64,000 bases of DNA from Sebastes aleutianus. Its lineage: Eukaryota > Chordata > Actinopteri > Perciformes > Sebastidae. Below the pieces are notes generated by a model. The model did no database searches, was not told where the DNA came from, and was given only the letters and a program-made list of their open reading frames with translations. Of the stretch, positions 1 through 13,400 are shown in pieces (positions within the stretch are counted from its first letter, which is position 1; each line of letters opens with the position of its first letter). Position numbers and translations under genes: made by a program. The stretch spans positions 310,001 through 374,000 of the forward strand of contig CAKAKS010000201.1 in NCBI GenBank assembly GCA_916700875.1, given 5' to 3'.

Positions 1-528
1 ATGGTGGAGCTAGAGGAAAAGTCACCAAAGTTTGTCTGCACCAAATATGATGTGAATTTATCCAGTAGTTGTTGAGACATGTAACTATAAAGCAAGGAAT
101 GTCTGTCTGTCTGTCCTTCTGTGTGTTCTTCGCTGTAACACATAACAGTGAGTGCAACATTTTGGCCTGTTACTTTTAAGTCTCAGAAACAAAATTATTT
201 TTTCCCTGGATTTTGTTGGTCCAGACGAATCTATCCGTAATAAGCCGTCTAGACTGATTATACGTCATTTTGAATTTTGTCCAAGTCAGATTTTTTTGTT
301 ACTCTTCCTACAAATTGTGAGCACTCACCACCAAATTTGGTACAGATCATCTCTGAACCAAGCCAGAAATGGTTACCGTTTTGAATTTTTGATGTTCCAT
401 CCAGTTGTGCTACATCTGGCCCTCAAAGTTAGCTCAAATGCTGTGAGAAGGGCTTATATTACAAAAACATGTCATATCTCCTGAACGCTTGGTGCTATTG
501 CGACCATATTTGGTGGACATGTTTAAAT

Positions 529-1025
529 TAGGTCTGTTAATCGATTAAAATAGTTAATCGCGATTAATCGCAAATTAATCACACATTTTTTATCAGTTCA
601 AAATCAACCTTAAAGGGAGATTTGTCAAGTATTTAATACTCTTATCAACATGGGAGTGGGCAAATATGCTGCTTTATGCAAATGTATGTATATATTTATT
701 ATTGGAAATCAATTAACAACATAAAACAACGACAAATATTATCCAGAAACCCTCACAGGTACTGCATTTAGCATAAAAAATATGCTAAAATCATAACATG
801 GCAAACTCAAGCCCAACACGCAACAACATCTGTCAGTGTGTCAGTGTGCTGACTTGACTATGACTTGCCCCAAAACTGCATGTGATTATCATAAAGTGGG
901 CATGTCTGTAAAGGGGAGACTCGTGGGTACCCAGAGAACTCATTTTCATTCACATATCTTGAGGTTAGAGGTCAAGGGACCGCTTTGAAAATGGCCATGA
1001 CAGTTTTTCCTTGCCAAAATGTATC
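529..1025 (-). mobile_element. Truncated copy of a short inverted-repeat element (AGGGCTGTCA family)
   Basis: This stretch, rich in repeated TTAATCG motifs at its left end, is the reverse complement of much of the complete element at 33751-34467. Shared blocks include the run around GGGAGTGGGCAAATATGCTG and the one around GGGCATGTCTGTAAAGGGGA. The left terminus is degraded (AGGTCTGTTAATCG instead of AGGGCTGTCAATCG) and the distal part is missing. It has no coding capacity. The ending is typical of hAT-type non-autonomous DNA transposons, but the superfamily is inferred. Confidence 0.7.
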
Positions 1026-2435
1026 TAGCGTGGCTAAAATAAACAAATGCATGATAATATGATGGAGGATGAAGCCAAAGGCAGAGCCAAAAAGACGTAC
1101 TGGGGGTATAGAAACAAAACTGAAAAGCTGACAGAAAGCTAACATTGTTCAAAAACGTCTACAGAGCCTGACTCACATCTCCATTGGGATGTAGCAGGAA
1201 AAACAGCCTCGGCAGCTTTTCAAAGAAACAATGGTTGGTACTTCCTAACAGCAACCAGGACATAACAATACAAGGACTTGGTTAATAAAACTCTGGAAAC
1301 AATAAAGAAACGCTAAAAGAATCAAAAGACGGGGAACCGACAACATGAGCAGGTGTTGGTGTAAAGGTGGAGTTGACGGAGGAGGACTTGGCGTTCAGCT
1401 GGCTGACTCTGGAAATCATTCCCAACACTGGTGATTACGTATGAACCCCCCGCTGCAGACTAACACGGACCATTGATTTCTGAGGAGGGGGCCGCGGCAG
1501 TATAGGACGTGGGTTTGCTCAAGTAAAGTGTTTTAAAACCATTTGTTAGTCATCAGCAAACACAAGCTGGAAAAAACAGAGACAACAGTCCTCGGAGAGG
1601 AAAACTCGGAGCTATTTCATAGAGCACATCAGCCCGGGGGGCAGTCCACCGCTCTGCATGTGCAGTAACTGCAGCCCTGACTGAAAGGGCAGGGGAAATG
1701 CAGCAGAGACTTTTACATGGTGTAATGGCTGTGAATGCTTTTATCTCTCTACTAAATCACAAAGGTAGCAGTCAGTCTGTTTTTTTTCGAGTGTCAGAGG
1801 TCTGTTTTCTATTCATTTGGTTTCCTCTTTGCCACAAGAGACTCTTTCTTTCTTCATATTTTCTACTTTATAAGGAGAAAAAACAGTTTATCAGTTTTCT
1901 AGGTCGGAGCAAATAAGGACGTCTCTTTATGTAGTGAACACACGGCTGATACAGGCCACTGTCACGGTGTCAGGAAGGTGTTTAGGAGGCCTTGCTGGAG
2001 ATTGAATACAGGGGAATTTTCCATTCTGCAATGTAGCTCTAGATAATATCAGATTTCAGAAGATAAGGGGTGGTGTAGCAGCTTTTGTTTCCTCACAGTG
2101 AAGAGAGCATGGGAGCGGTCTCGGCAGATTTCATTGCGTTGTTTTTTTTCTTGCCTTCGGTGTTTACTTAAGAATTTCAGAGGGAACAAGTCACAACACC
2201 GAACCCCCATATTTAGTCGAAGAAATTCAGCATTTTTCTGCACAAACGTTCGCAAGCAGGTTTTACTTCTGTTGATAGTCTTCAGTTTACGAGTATAGCC
2301 AACATGTGGATGCATGCTGACACCTGTCTCTCCGCGGGGCTTTAACGCCACGCATTTATCCAGCTGGGCGTGAGCAGGAGATATTTATAGAGCTCTTTAT
2401 TCGCTGCCTTCATTACATCCTTACACAACACACTT
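1026..2435. other. Non-coding stretch, no gene recognised
   Basis: Several short open frames occur here on both strands, the longest about 100 codons on the minus strand at 2049-2351. None resembles a known family, has consistent splice sites or pairs with a neighbouring exon. There is a GC-richer patch at about 1340-1500. I see no RNA gene. Confidence 0.5.
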
Positions 2436-3460
2436 AAAGGAACAGTGTGTAGGATTAAGTGACATCTAGAGGTGTGGTTGCAGACTGAAGCTTCTCCCAT
2501 GTGCCAAGCATGTCGGGGAACTACGGTGGCTGACGCGAAAAAAGGGCAAATAGCCCTATCCAAAGCCAGTTGTCAGTGCGTTGAGTGTGTACGTACGTGG
2601 GAAGTGAGTGGTGAAGCAAGAGAGAGAGAGAGTGGCAGCAAATGTGTGTGAGCGAACAAGTGAGCTACTGGAGCAGAAGACAGTTAGTTTAGCTTTGAGA
2701 ATATCAAGTGAATGTTCAGTGGAAGTTGCAGTTTTTAACGAAATAAATGGTGCAGCTCCTCCAGACCAACAGAGGTTTCCCGTGTCTTGTTATTATGAGT
2801 ATGTTGTAGTCTTATTGTGTATGTTATGCTATTGTTTTTACTGTGGACTTTATGTTGTCCTCATGTCTGGAGCACTGGACCAAACGAATTTCCCCATGTG
2901 GGATACTAAAGTTGATCTGAATCTGTATCTTAACGGGACGTTTGTACTCGTCAAGATGTTTCCTAACCCATAAAATCTCATGAACCCACATGACCAGCGG
3001 GCCCGTCCTCTCTCCCTACTTGCTTCAGCATTCCCTTCATCCAGAGCAAGTACTTGTGCCGACATGTTTACTTCCGTGTATATTCCGTATCACAGCAACT
3101 AGACACAACCAACGCAAGTCAGCTGGAAAAAGCGCTGCGCCTCCAGAGCGGAGTTTTCAGAGGAGGACCTCTGTCATTTTCAGCTGGGAATAAACGCTTT
3201 GGAGGACACGGCCCCTTATCGACTCCGGCCCAAGCAGGAAAAGTTAACACAGTGGTTTGTCCGTTCTGGGCTACTGTAGAAACATGGTGGCCGACTCCGT
3301 GAAGAAGACCCGCTCCCTATGTCGATATGAACGGTTCATTCTAAGGTAACAAAAACACGATTATTATTTTTAGGTGATTATACACTAAAGAAAACATACT
3401 TATTAATATTATATTAAATGTCTGCCAATAGATCCCCCCCTAGTGTTACACACTGGTTGT
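2436..3460. mobile_element. Long form of a fish inverted-repeat element (GTGCAGTGTGTAGGAT family)
   Basis: The element opens with AAAGGAACAGTGTGTAGGAT and closes with GTTACACACTGGTT, which are imperfect inverted ends. Its outer parts match the copy at 7018-7368. A central block of about 680 bases (about 2571-3253) is absent from that shorter copy, so this is either a longer master form or a copy carrying an insertion. The open frames inside it (for example 2608-2973) are not recognisable genes and are probably chance. Confidence 0.75.
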
Positions 3461-4401
3461 AGAGGCTAAGCCAAGCTTTAAGCCACTGAGGTGTTGCACC
3501 GGGCTCACCTGATTGACGCGCTGATTAACATTACCGTGTATAATCAAAGTCTGAAACACACTTTATGCTTTAACACTTCATTTGTTTATTTTTTCTATGC
3601 AGCTTATCCATTAACTCGATTACACGTTCACTCCAATAGCAACAAACAAACAAGTTACTACTGCAGCAACGTGCTGCCTCGCCGGTCAAAAACGTACTTA
3701 CTTATACATTTATACCAAGGAGACCTGATACACCATCTGGCTCCTACACTGATCCTTCATTATTAAAACACTTTTAACACATTTTCAAGAACACCCTCAG
3801 TGTATTGGACTTAATTAAGAAGTTATACAGTACAGTAGTTATATGTAGACATGTGTGTTTGGTGTAGTGCAAACTAGTGATGGCACTGAAATGAATTTAC
3901 TAACTGTGTAAACAAATGCATCTTTAAATAAATTTAACTAAATTCAATAACCTAAGATAAAATCACACCTGGAAAATCAATATTATTGGTCAAAACATGA
4001 TTATATACTAAAATGACTGCTATGGTGCTATATGGAGGTACTTTATCAATGAAATGATTTTGTTCTGATCTCTTGATTGTCCAATGAAATATAAATAATA
4101 CAAAATAACTAAAAACAAGTGTGTATTAGGACACAGGCATAATTACTGACTAAACAAGCTACAACACAATACAAAGTCTCAATCTGTGAATGGCTAAGTG
4201 CAGAAGCACAACAATAAAGAAAACAGAAAGACGTCTGAAAGTCTTAAACGCTGACTAACAAACTTCAGAGGATAGTTCTTCTTCAGAGGTAAGTTTATCG
4301 TTTTGGTTCTTAAGGCAAAGACGGAATCGTGACTTGTTAAATACAAAACAGTCGGGTAATTAAATAACTGTTAAGCTGGTAGAGGAGATGATGAAACTTT
4401 A
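3461..4401. other. AT-rich DNA downstream of impa1 (probable 3' UTR and intergenic)
   Basis: This region lies 3' of the impa1 stop codon on the minus strand, so its right part is likely 3' UTR. A minus-strand AATAAA (plus-strand TTTATT at 3585-3590) is a possible but distant polyadenylation signal. No exon or RNA gene is recognised. Confidence 0.4.
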
Positions 4402-7400
4402 CTAGCCATCTGTGTCGTCCCTGCCGACGTGAAACTCTGTTATCTCCTTAGCGATGCGTTCTGCTATTGCTTTGCTGCTGGCGATGATCAGCCTCCGAGA
4501 CATCAGATCAAACGGTCCACCTGGATGAAAGAGAAAAGACAAAGTAAGCATAGCTGTAATAAAGCTGAGCTTCACATCTTTTTGTTACAAGACAGTATAA
4601 AATAAAAGGAAATAAAATAATAAATAAATAAATAAAATATATTATAATAAAATTAAATCTAAAGAATAGTCCGCGATATGGCCAAAATCTTCTATCTCAA
4701 TATATGTAATTTCATATATCCACAACTATAAATGTTGCAAGTTTTTTCTTAATTCAATAAATAAATAGTCTATATGAAATAACCACATGGTAAAGCCTAA
4801 TTTCTTATACTCCTGTGTGAATTAAATACTTAAGAAAATTAGTGTTTTCTTATTTAATTAAGAACTTTAGTGCAAAATAAACACAACAGTTTAAAGTGAA
4901 TTTATAAAGAAAAAATTAACAAATATTTCCAGCTATACACTGACTATGTTAACATGCACACAAATACATAGTAATCAGATTAAGAGAATAGTTTGATTTA
5001 ACTATAGTGGGGTATTCCCATAAACAGGATTCTTATCAATTCAGATTTTCTGAGGAATTTGAGTTAGTACGAGCTTGTTATTATCGATTTAGACGATGCA
5101 ATTGTGTATCACGATGTCTCGTTACATGATTTTATCACGATACGATTCCCCCTGAAAGACGACAAAATCTCATATTGAATTATCGCACAGCCAAACGAAA
5201 AAGCAAAGTATGCTTTAGGGCGTGGCTACCTTGTGACTGACAGGTCGCTACCACGGCGTTGTCCGGTCTGGGAGTTGTCCGTGTTTTCATTTTACAACTT
5301 TAACCCTTTCACAGTGTGTTTTCAGTTCATGAAAGTTAATTATAACACACAAAAATGTCTTATTCAGCATTTTGTTATACTCAGCTCTACCTTCTAGTGT
5401 CACTTCTGGTTGCAAAAAAACAAGATGGCAACGGCCAAAATGCCGAATTCGAGGCTTCGAAACTGCAGTCCACAAACTAATGGGTGACGTCACGGTGACT
5501 GCATCCACTTCTTATATGCTTTTTACATATTGTTTGCTCAAAATGTTATTGTAAGCATTTAAACCACAAAGCAAAGATGATGAAGCATCTAATGTGGCAT
5601 TTGGAAAGATTCACCTCACTGTTGTTGGTCTGCAATGACTGAGCACGCTATGTAAGAGCAAATACATTATTAAAGTCAAACAGTTCCTACTCAATTTAAT
5701 TCATTCATTACTTGTCAAAGAAAGGATAAAACTATACACATCATTATGGCAACAGTTGAGCACATACATATATGCCAGTGGAAATGATCTGCTCCATATA
5801 TCTGGCTTATTGCACCACCCAATCACTGAAACAAGGAGAATGAATTCATTTTGAGATGCTCGTGTTTATAAGAACAATTGCTAAGTACTAAGCCAGTCAC
5901 AAGGGGGAAAACGGTTATAAATCAGATGGTGAAGGCGTGGGTGATGAATTTCTAAGATCATGATCCCACTCATTTTAAAATTCTACACTCTGCAGGATCA
6001 GATTTTAAGTGCGGAGAGCTGATCAGTGAGTTATAACCTTCAGTTCAAGGAGGAAAGGCTGTGCTGGACGGAAGTCTTCGCTATACATACTACAAGTTTG
6101 TTCCACCACATACATGCACTCCTCCTCCGCTCATTACTTTATATAGGAAGGAAGTCTGCTAGCAGAAATAAAGAATGTGTTTAATCTTTTAAAGCAATGT
6201 CATTATCAACTGTGCAGGTTTGACTTGACGAGCAGCTTCCATATCATCCTAAATCAGCTGTTACGACAGTGTTGCCCAAATGTAACACTAAATTTCTCAA
6301 AAACCCGCTGCTTCCTGTTTCAAGTAAGCCACCACATGCCCTGCTCTCCATCTCTGACTGTGTTTCACAGGCATTTGTGAGCAGAAAGAGGCATAAAAAC
6401 CAATAACAACAAGAATTAGTAACAATCTCAATAATTCATAAAACATTAATAACTTATGTTGTGTTTGCGCTGAAATAACAGCAGCCCGTTCTCTCTGCTG
6501 TGAAGCAATGATCCCCTTCAGCAGTTCTTCCACAAGTCAATCACCCTGCTGAGCTGCTTCCTTCATTTCATCCAGTGACTCAGCAGCAGCCCTCTGAAAA
6601 GTTTAGCAAAAACAGCTCAAGTCTTCTCAGTGACTCACCTGAAATGTCCATGATAACTCCTCCAGCTTCGGTAACAACCGCTGCCCCTCCAGCCATGTCC
6701 CAGCAGTGGATGCCCATGTGGTAGTAAGCATCAGCCGATCCGCACGCTACCAGACACATGTTGACAGCTGCGCTGCCCGGGGAGCGGATACTGTGGATGG
6801 AAATGGGATTTTCTGCTCTGCATTTGATGGCACGTGACAAACTCTTAACCTCCAGATGGTTTAGTGAAAGTTTAGTGTGTGTTTGTGAATGTTTAAGTTA
6901 TAATCCTTAAGATTTTCATGGATTCAAACCCTGTATGCGATACTATTCATGGTTGGCATGCATTTGGTATTTACGTTCTATCATTATCTATTACATTTTA
7001 CTACTTTTACAAAGATTAAAGGTGCAGTGTGTAGGATTTGGCAGCATCTAGCGGGGAGGTTGCAGATTGCAACCAACCGAAACTTCTCCTGTGTGCCAAG
7101 CGTTTACGAGAACTACGGTGGTTAACGCAAAAACATGTATGGCCCTCTCTAGAGCCAGTGTTTGGTTTGTCCGTTCTGGGTAGAAATATGGCAGCAGGTT
7201 CCGTGAAGAGGACCCGCTCCGTATGTAGATATAAACGGCTCATTCTGAGGTAACGAAAACACATCGACTCTTATTTTCAGGTGATTATACACTAAAGAAA
7301 ACATACTTATTAATATCATATTCCATTTCTGTCAATAGATCCCTCTAAATGCTACACACTGTTCCTCTAAGAAAAAGAGAAAACAAGTTTATTTGCCATT

Positions 7401-10400
7401 ATTTGATAGTGGCATGTCATGACTCATGTGGTACACACCCTAACCCTTCGGCTACAAGGGAGTCCCTTTATATAGTACTTTCACATGTTAGTGGCAGAGT
7501 CTGCAATTCCCACGCAAAGAGGGATTCATAGGAAACAATGCATGCATGTAATCCAACGCTACTATTTCTACTTTTATCTCACTGATATCAGCCTCACTGT
7601 TTACTGTTCACTCCCCTACAGATGCATCAGAGCTGTACAATGTTACTGCAAATAAAAATCCTACTGCTGCTTCACATTAAAAGTATGTCCCACTGGGGAA
7701 ATATGGGGGGGTCCTTTATACAGGAATCTGGAGATGTACCGGAAGTAAACAAGTTGCCATTACTGCGGTGACATCTCCCTATAATACGCATGTGATTGAA
7801 TGCAAGCTGTCCTAAAAGAATTATACAATTTTCTATTTTTACCTTTCCTTTCTATATAACAACGGTGTCTAGAAGATCGGGAAGAACCTGCCTAACATGT
7901 TGAAACAAGTACTGTCAGCTAAGATAACACTGCTTAGCTAGCGTACCTAATGTTAGTGGACTAAGGCACTCATTTTTAAATCCATTTTAAATCCATACTC
8001 AACTGTGTTTATTATCTACGTTGACCATTTATGCAGGTTAATACGAGCAACCACGGATGCATTCGGTTGAAAGTCACCAGTCCTCGACCAAAGAAATTCT
8101 TAGTCGATTAACACTCATACGATTTTGTCGACTAATCGATTAGTTGATTTTATCGACAGATCTGTGAAACTGAGGTTCTCCACAAAGAATCACACAAAAG
8201 CACCACTTTAAATCTGGTTTACCAGAATTATGCTCATAAGTTTCTTATAAATAAATCATCCAGCATTAAAAAAGCATAAAAAAACGACTAATAGACTAAA
8301 GAAATCTTAGTTGACTAAGACCAAAACGACTGATAAGTCGACTAAGAGGGGGCAGCCCTAATGACAATTGGTTTACATTTTTTTAAAAGTACTTAAAAGT
8401 GAAGCAGCCACAGAGAGCTGAAGGCTGCACACCTCAAACCTCAAATTACAGTGTGCTGCTATTGTGTGGAAAACTACTGGCACACAGCGTGCAACGTATA
8501 ATCAGATTGTGGTCGCAATTATTTCTTCTTTATCAAAACAACATGACCTTGTTTGTCCGCACTGTAAACAGATACACCATTCTCTCTTCTGTTGTATGTC
8601 TGATAAAGTAGCTGCTCGAGGAGTGTTTGCTGAAGTACTGATCACGAGAGTCATCAGATCAACCAGGACTGAAATGTTAATAGAATAGTCTGGGTGTTTT
8701 GAAGTGGGGTTATTTTTGAAAAATATGTAATTGCAATTATTTTGACTGATATTGCAATTGCGATATGACTTGTGATATTAGAGCAAATGATCATTTTTAC
8801 ATCATTATTCTCATTTTCATTGAAAAACAGTGGAGATCTGTACCAACCAAAGATGTTTTCTTAAGTCTGTAGAATATGATGTGTAGGCCAGGACATCTAT
8901 GCAGCACCACAATATATCATTTAATCAAATTAACTATCCAAAGTCACACAATAACAAAAACTAACTAACCGATCGAGGCAGCAGTAGACCAGCAACTCCC
9001 GTGTTTTGTGAGGTAAAATTACAGTTTCTTTCAATGGAGACTGGTGGCTTTAGCGGGAGCATAGAGAACGGCTTCAGTTCCCCGTCGGAAACATAGACTT
9101 AATAGTTGTTTCATGGCAAGGTCAAAATATTCTAAATATATCGTACACTTAAACTGATATTGATTTTTTTCAGGTGGACCTTTCTTTTAGGATGTTAAAA
9201 GCCGCCCCGTCCACAGCAGTACAGGTACTTTGCTTTACTCCTGTGCTGGTAACTCCTGTCTGCTTCTCCAAACTGGAGGCGTGCCGACCGTCATCTACTG
9301 TAGGTAATGCACTGACTGTGGATAAGTACCTCATACAACCCCACTTCAAAACACCCAAACTATCCCTTTAAGGATTATAACTTGTGCACAAGTGTATATT
9401 TACCCATGCACAGGGATGGTGAGGATGGTCCTGATGTTGGCCATCATTGTTTTGAAATGCTCAGGATCCTTTTTGAAGCCCATTTCTGTCAGTACCAAAG
9501 ATTGGCTAATGTCTAGTGTGAAAAACACACAAAAAATGACAGTTTACTCCTTTGAAAACACAGAATCACAGTTAGAAATGTACAACTACTGTCTCTGAGG
9601 ATTCACTGTGTAGAGCTGCTACAAGCAGAGAATCTGGCTGTGACGCTGCCTCCACCTGGTGGATTTGCTAAGAAATGCAATACTGAAGCCTGATGTGATT
9701 ATTGATATTTACCCTCTTGTCCAGACACTTTGATTGGCTCTCCATTGCAGAATGCTCCTTTCCCTTTCCGTGCTGTGTACATTTTGTCCTCGATGCAGCT
9801 GTAGACAATCCCGAACTCTATCTGAGACGGCACAGAAAACAGCGGTGATGAATGCGGTGTGGGAGGAGGGCTAAGAATAGAACAACAGCTATATAAAGAG
9901 AGAAAACCACTGTACTATGCATCAGAAATTCACTGGGTTATTGGGGCAATTACTATCTTAACGTTTCTTTTAATTAAGATGTTACAGTGTCAAAAAAACA
10001 TGTGATTCACAAACAATAAAACATACCACTTTCTTCACAGTGAAGCCGATTGATACAGACACAAATGGGAACCTGCACAAAAGAAATTTACAATATAAAA
10101 AAAGCATTCCTTTAATGAACTCCCTTTAGGTTTAAGCTCAGAGGAATCAATTTCTATTATCAGTTCAGTTTCATCTACGTCGTCTAATTATCCCTGACAG
10201 AGAGGACAATCCAAGAGAGAACCTAATTAAAAGATAAAAATAGATAAGGAGCGACAAAGATAAAACAACTCCAGTGCTCTATTGGGTTTCTCAATGGTTT
10301 ATACAGTATTAAAATGAAGGCAGTACCTGTGAACAAAGTTGGTGGTACCATCAATCGGGTCGATGATCCAAGTGGGATCGTCAGTTAGAACGCTGGGAGC

Positions 10401-13400
10401 ACCTGCTGCTACCGACTCTTCACCTATGAAGCTTCAAAATCAGACAGAAACAAAACAACTTTTATGCATCATACCAGTGTAACCTCAGCTGTAACAACAA
10501 TTATACTATTGCACTTGATACTGTCTACCTGCTGTGTTGAAGATATTTGACAGAAAGATTCCAGCATTTTAAGAATGATTATATTTAATTTTGACTACTT
10601 TTAGTCCAACAAAAATAAATAAATCAACTAATGAATAAAAGGATTCCGTATTTCACAACTAGAATGTATTTTGGGTAGTGTAGAGGAGGCTTTGCAGCTG
10701 CATTAAGATCTTCAGATTTAAAGTTAATTGAATAAATTAAATCTTTAAAATCCAAATTATTATAACATTTAGATTGTTGATGTCTCATCATTAGATTTCT
10801 GTCTGTTTTTTGTGGCTCATGACATCAGTATTTCCAAATTCTTGCCAACAGCCCTGCCTGGATTAGTGATAAGAGCAACAGTGTGAACATGCTTCATGAT
10901 ACATCCAAAGTATAGAAAACGATCATCCACATTACAAACAAAACAAGCAAAGTAAAATGAGTTAAATGCAGCATTCAACTAGAGATCATCTTGCAAGGGG
11001 AATCGCACCAGCCGCGACGCCCCCGTACTTCCTGCGCCTTTGCTCGGACCACGCCCATCTTCAAACTCAAACTTCATTTTGATCTCAACTAAACACTGAC
11101 TGCATCTTATACGATTGCGACGCTATCGTGGTGACAACATCTGTCTACAGACAGAAATACAAAAACCTGGAAAAGTACTCAAAACTGCCTCTGTGGTAGT
11201 TCCCACTACAGTAGGTGTCTGCAGGACCACATTTTGCCATGATGACACACACACACACACAGAAAAATAGTTGTGACTTTAGTGAACAGATCAGACTTTT
11301 ACTAACAGTAAAATAGCTCAGGACTGAAAATGAGAATAACTGCCATGTAATAAATCCTGTATTTTAAGGTTCTCTATACGATATCCAGAGCATTGATATA
11401 GCAGCAAACAACTATTTTGCTATTTAAAGATATAGAGGAGTAATGTCTACCTGAGCAGAGAACGTAGTCGCTCTGAGTGTGTTGTAATTCAAGTAACTCC
11501 TCGCTTTGTCGACATGGTCGAGCCGGTTGCACAAGCTTTTAGTGAATGTGAGCGTGCCCCACTGTCTAGCTTACGGATGCCGCTCTGCACTGCTCTCATA
11601 CCGCGGTTGTAGTTGATAACACCGTTCCAACCGACAGCATCGTGCGGATGTATTTAGCACCATGTTGAGAGCCGTTGAGAGGCAACAGAAATGCTCCCAA
11701 TCCCGTATTCAGCCCCTTTAAGTGTAGCATATTAAGAGGTGAAGAAAAGTAGCCTACAGACTGATTCTTCGAACTCGACCTTCATTTTGATCACAACTAC
11801 ACACCTGTTTCATGACTGCATGTTACACAGTTACGATGCGGTGACAAAGTCTGTCCGAAGACAGAAATATAAACACCTGGCAACTCACACACAAAGTCGC
11901 AAAGTGAAATACCAGCATTGCTGTCGCAGCTGGAAATAATGTAACATTAAAAATAGCATGAAAATAAGAACTAAACTTTGAGAGACTGAATATAAATACA
12001 CTGTCAAATGTCCTGCAGCACTTTCAACCAGTTCATAAACCACCTCTCATGTCTCTCTGGTTAAATACCTGTGAGTGGGGTACTTTTCCTTGATGGAGGA
12101 TATAATGAGCTGTTCCACTTTCTGGTCCGTCTCGGTCACCAGGTCAACCGGTGAGCTCTTGTGCATGACGGCGATGTCCTTCTGGAGCGCCTCGCGGATC
12201 ATCTGGCAGACGCACAACAATGACAAACTCAGCAAAGGGATTTTGTGGATGACTGACTACATCTGCTACTTTAATTAAACCTAACGCGTTGTGTGTTATG
12301 GCTACATACTGTTGGCTATGATGGGTCAGAGATGATTAGGTGCAAGTCTTTATTGTGTTTATTACACATTACTGTAACTTTACAAAGGGTAGGTAGAGAA
12401 CTTTATTCTTTAAACCAAAGAAACTGAATTAGTAACTTTTTTTTTTTAAATGGCAGTTATTGACTACATTTCACATCAACATCCTTCAAACCCTTTAAGG
12501 CGAGATATAAGGATGCAGATTTACCTCACTGTTTCAGATATTATTTTGTGAACAACTCTCAATTACATAATTACCGAACCAGACAGGTTGAGAAGCTTCA
12601 TCTTCCCGTGTGTAAAACATCCTGTGGTCAGTTTTCTTATGGAACGAAAATGTCCATTTAATGGTTTCCTCTGTGTCGTTGTGTTTGTATAAAAACAGAC
12701 TTAGAAATGCGCTGCTGATGTCTTTGTATTTTTTTCGTTTGTTTGAAATTTACTCCTACATTTTACACTCTATATTTTTGTATGTGAAATGTTTTGAACA
12801 CTAATATTTAAAATGTACTGGTGAATTTGTACGGTAATATTTGTACCTAGTGTATGTCCTTTAGGTGTGTTTTTTTATATAAGGTTTCTACCAATCCCTC
12901 ACATGTATTTTACTGTCTGTGTATATGTGAAACAAATAAATAAATAAAAGTCTCAATATAATATAGCTAGATGACAATTTAACTTGCCGTAGTCACATTG
13001 ATAACATAAAAAAGAAACTTCCTGTAAACCCTTGTTTTTGTTTTAAGAAAAGCTTTCTCTTTGCAGCAATAAAAAGTCTAGTTCAGTCTACCTGACCCTG
13101 TCTATCATTCATGTCTACGGTTTATTTTTTAATGTTGCATCACAAACTCACTGTAATTTATAGATGAAAAAGGTTCATTTGTACCTTCTTATCTTGAAAG
13201 CCATTTTTTGGTAAATTTCCTGTCTACCTCTTGAAATGCTTCCTCCTGTTTCTAGCAGCTCTCTGACCCAGAATGGATGACCTTCAGTGGAAACTCTGGC
13301 TTCATCCCAGGCATTCAATATCATATATATATAGACTCATATTCCAGTCAAACTCTCCCTTTTAAGCCTGTCAGGCCTTTTGTTATTGTGCTCTACGTGA

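Noticed and set aside
2608..2973. 121-codon plus-strand open frame
   Set aside because: It lies wholly inside the long form of a transposable element and resembles no protein family.
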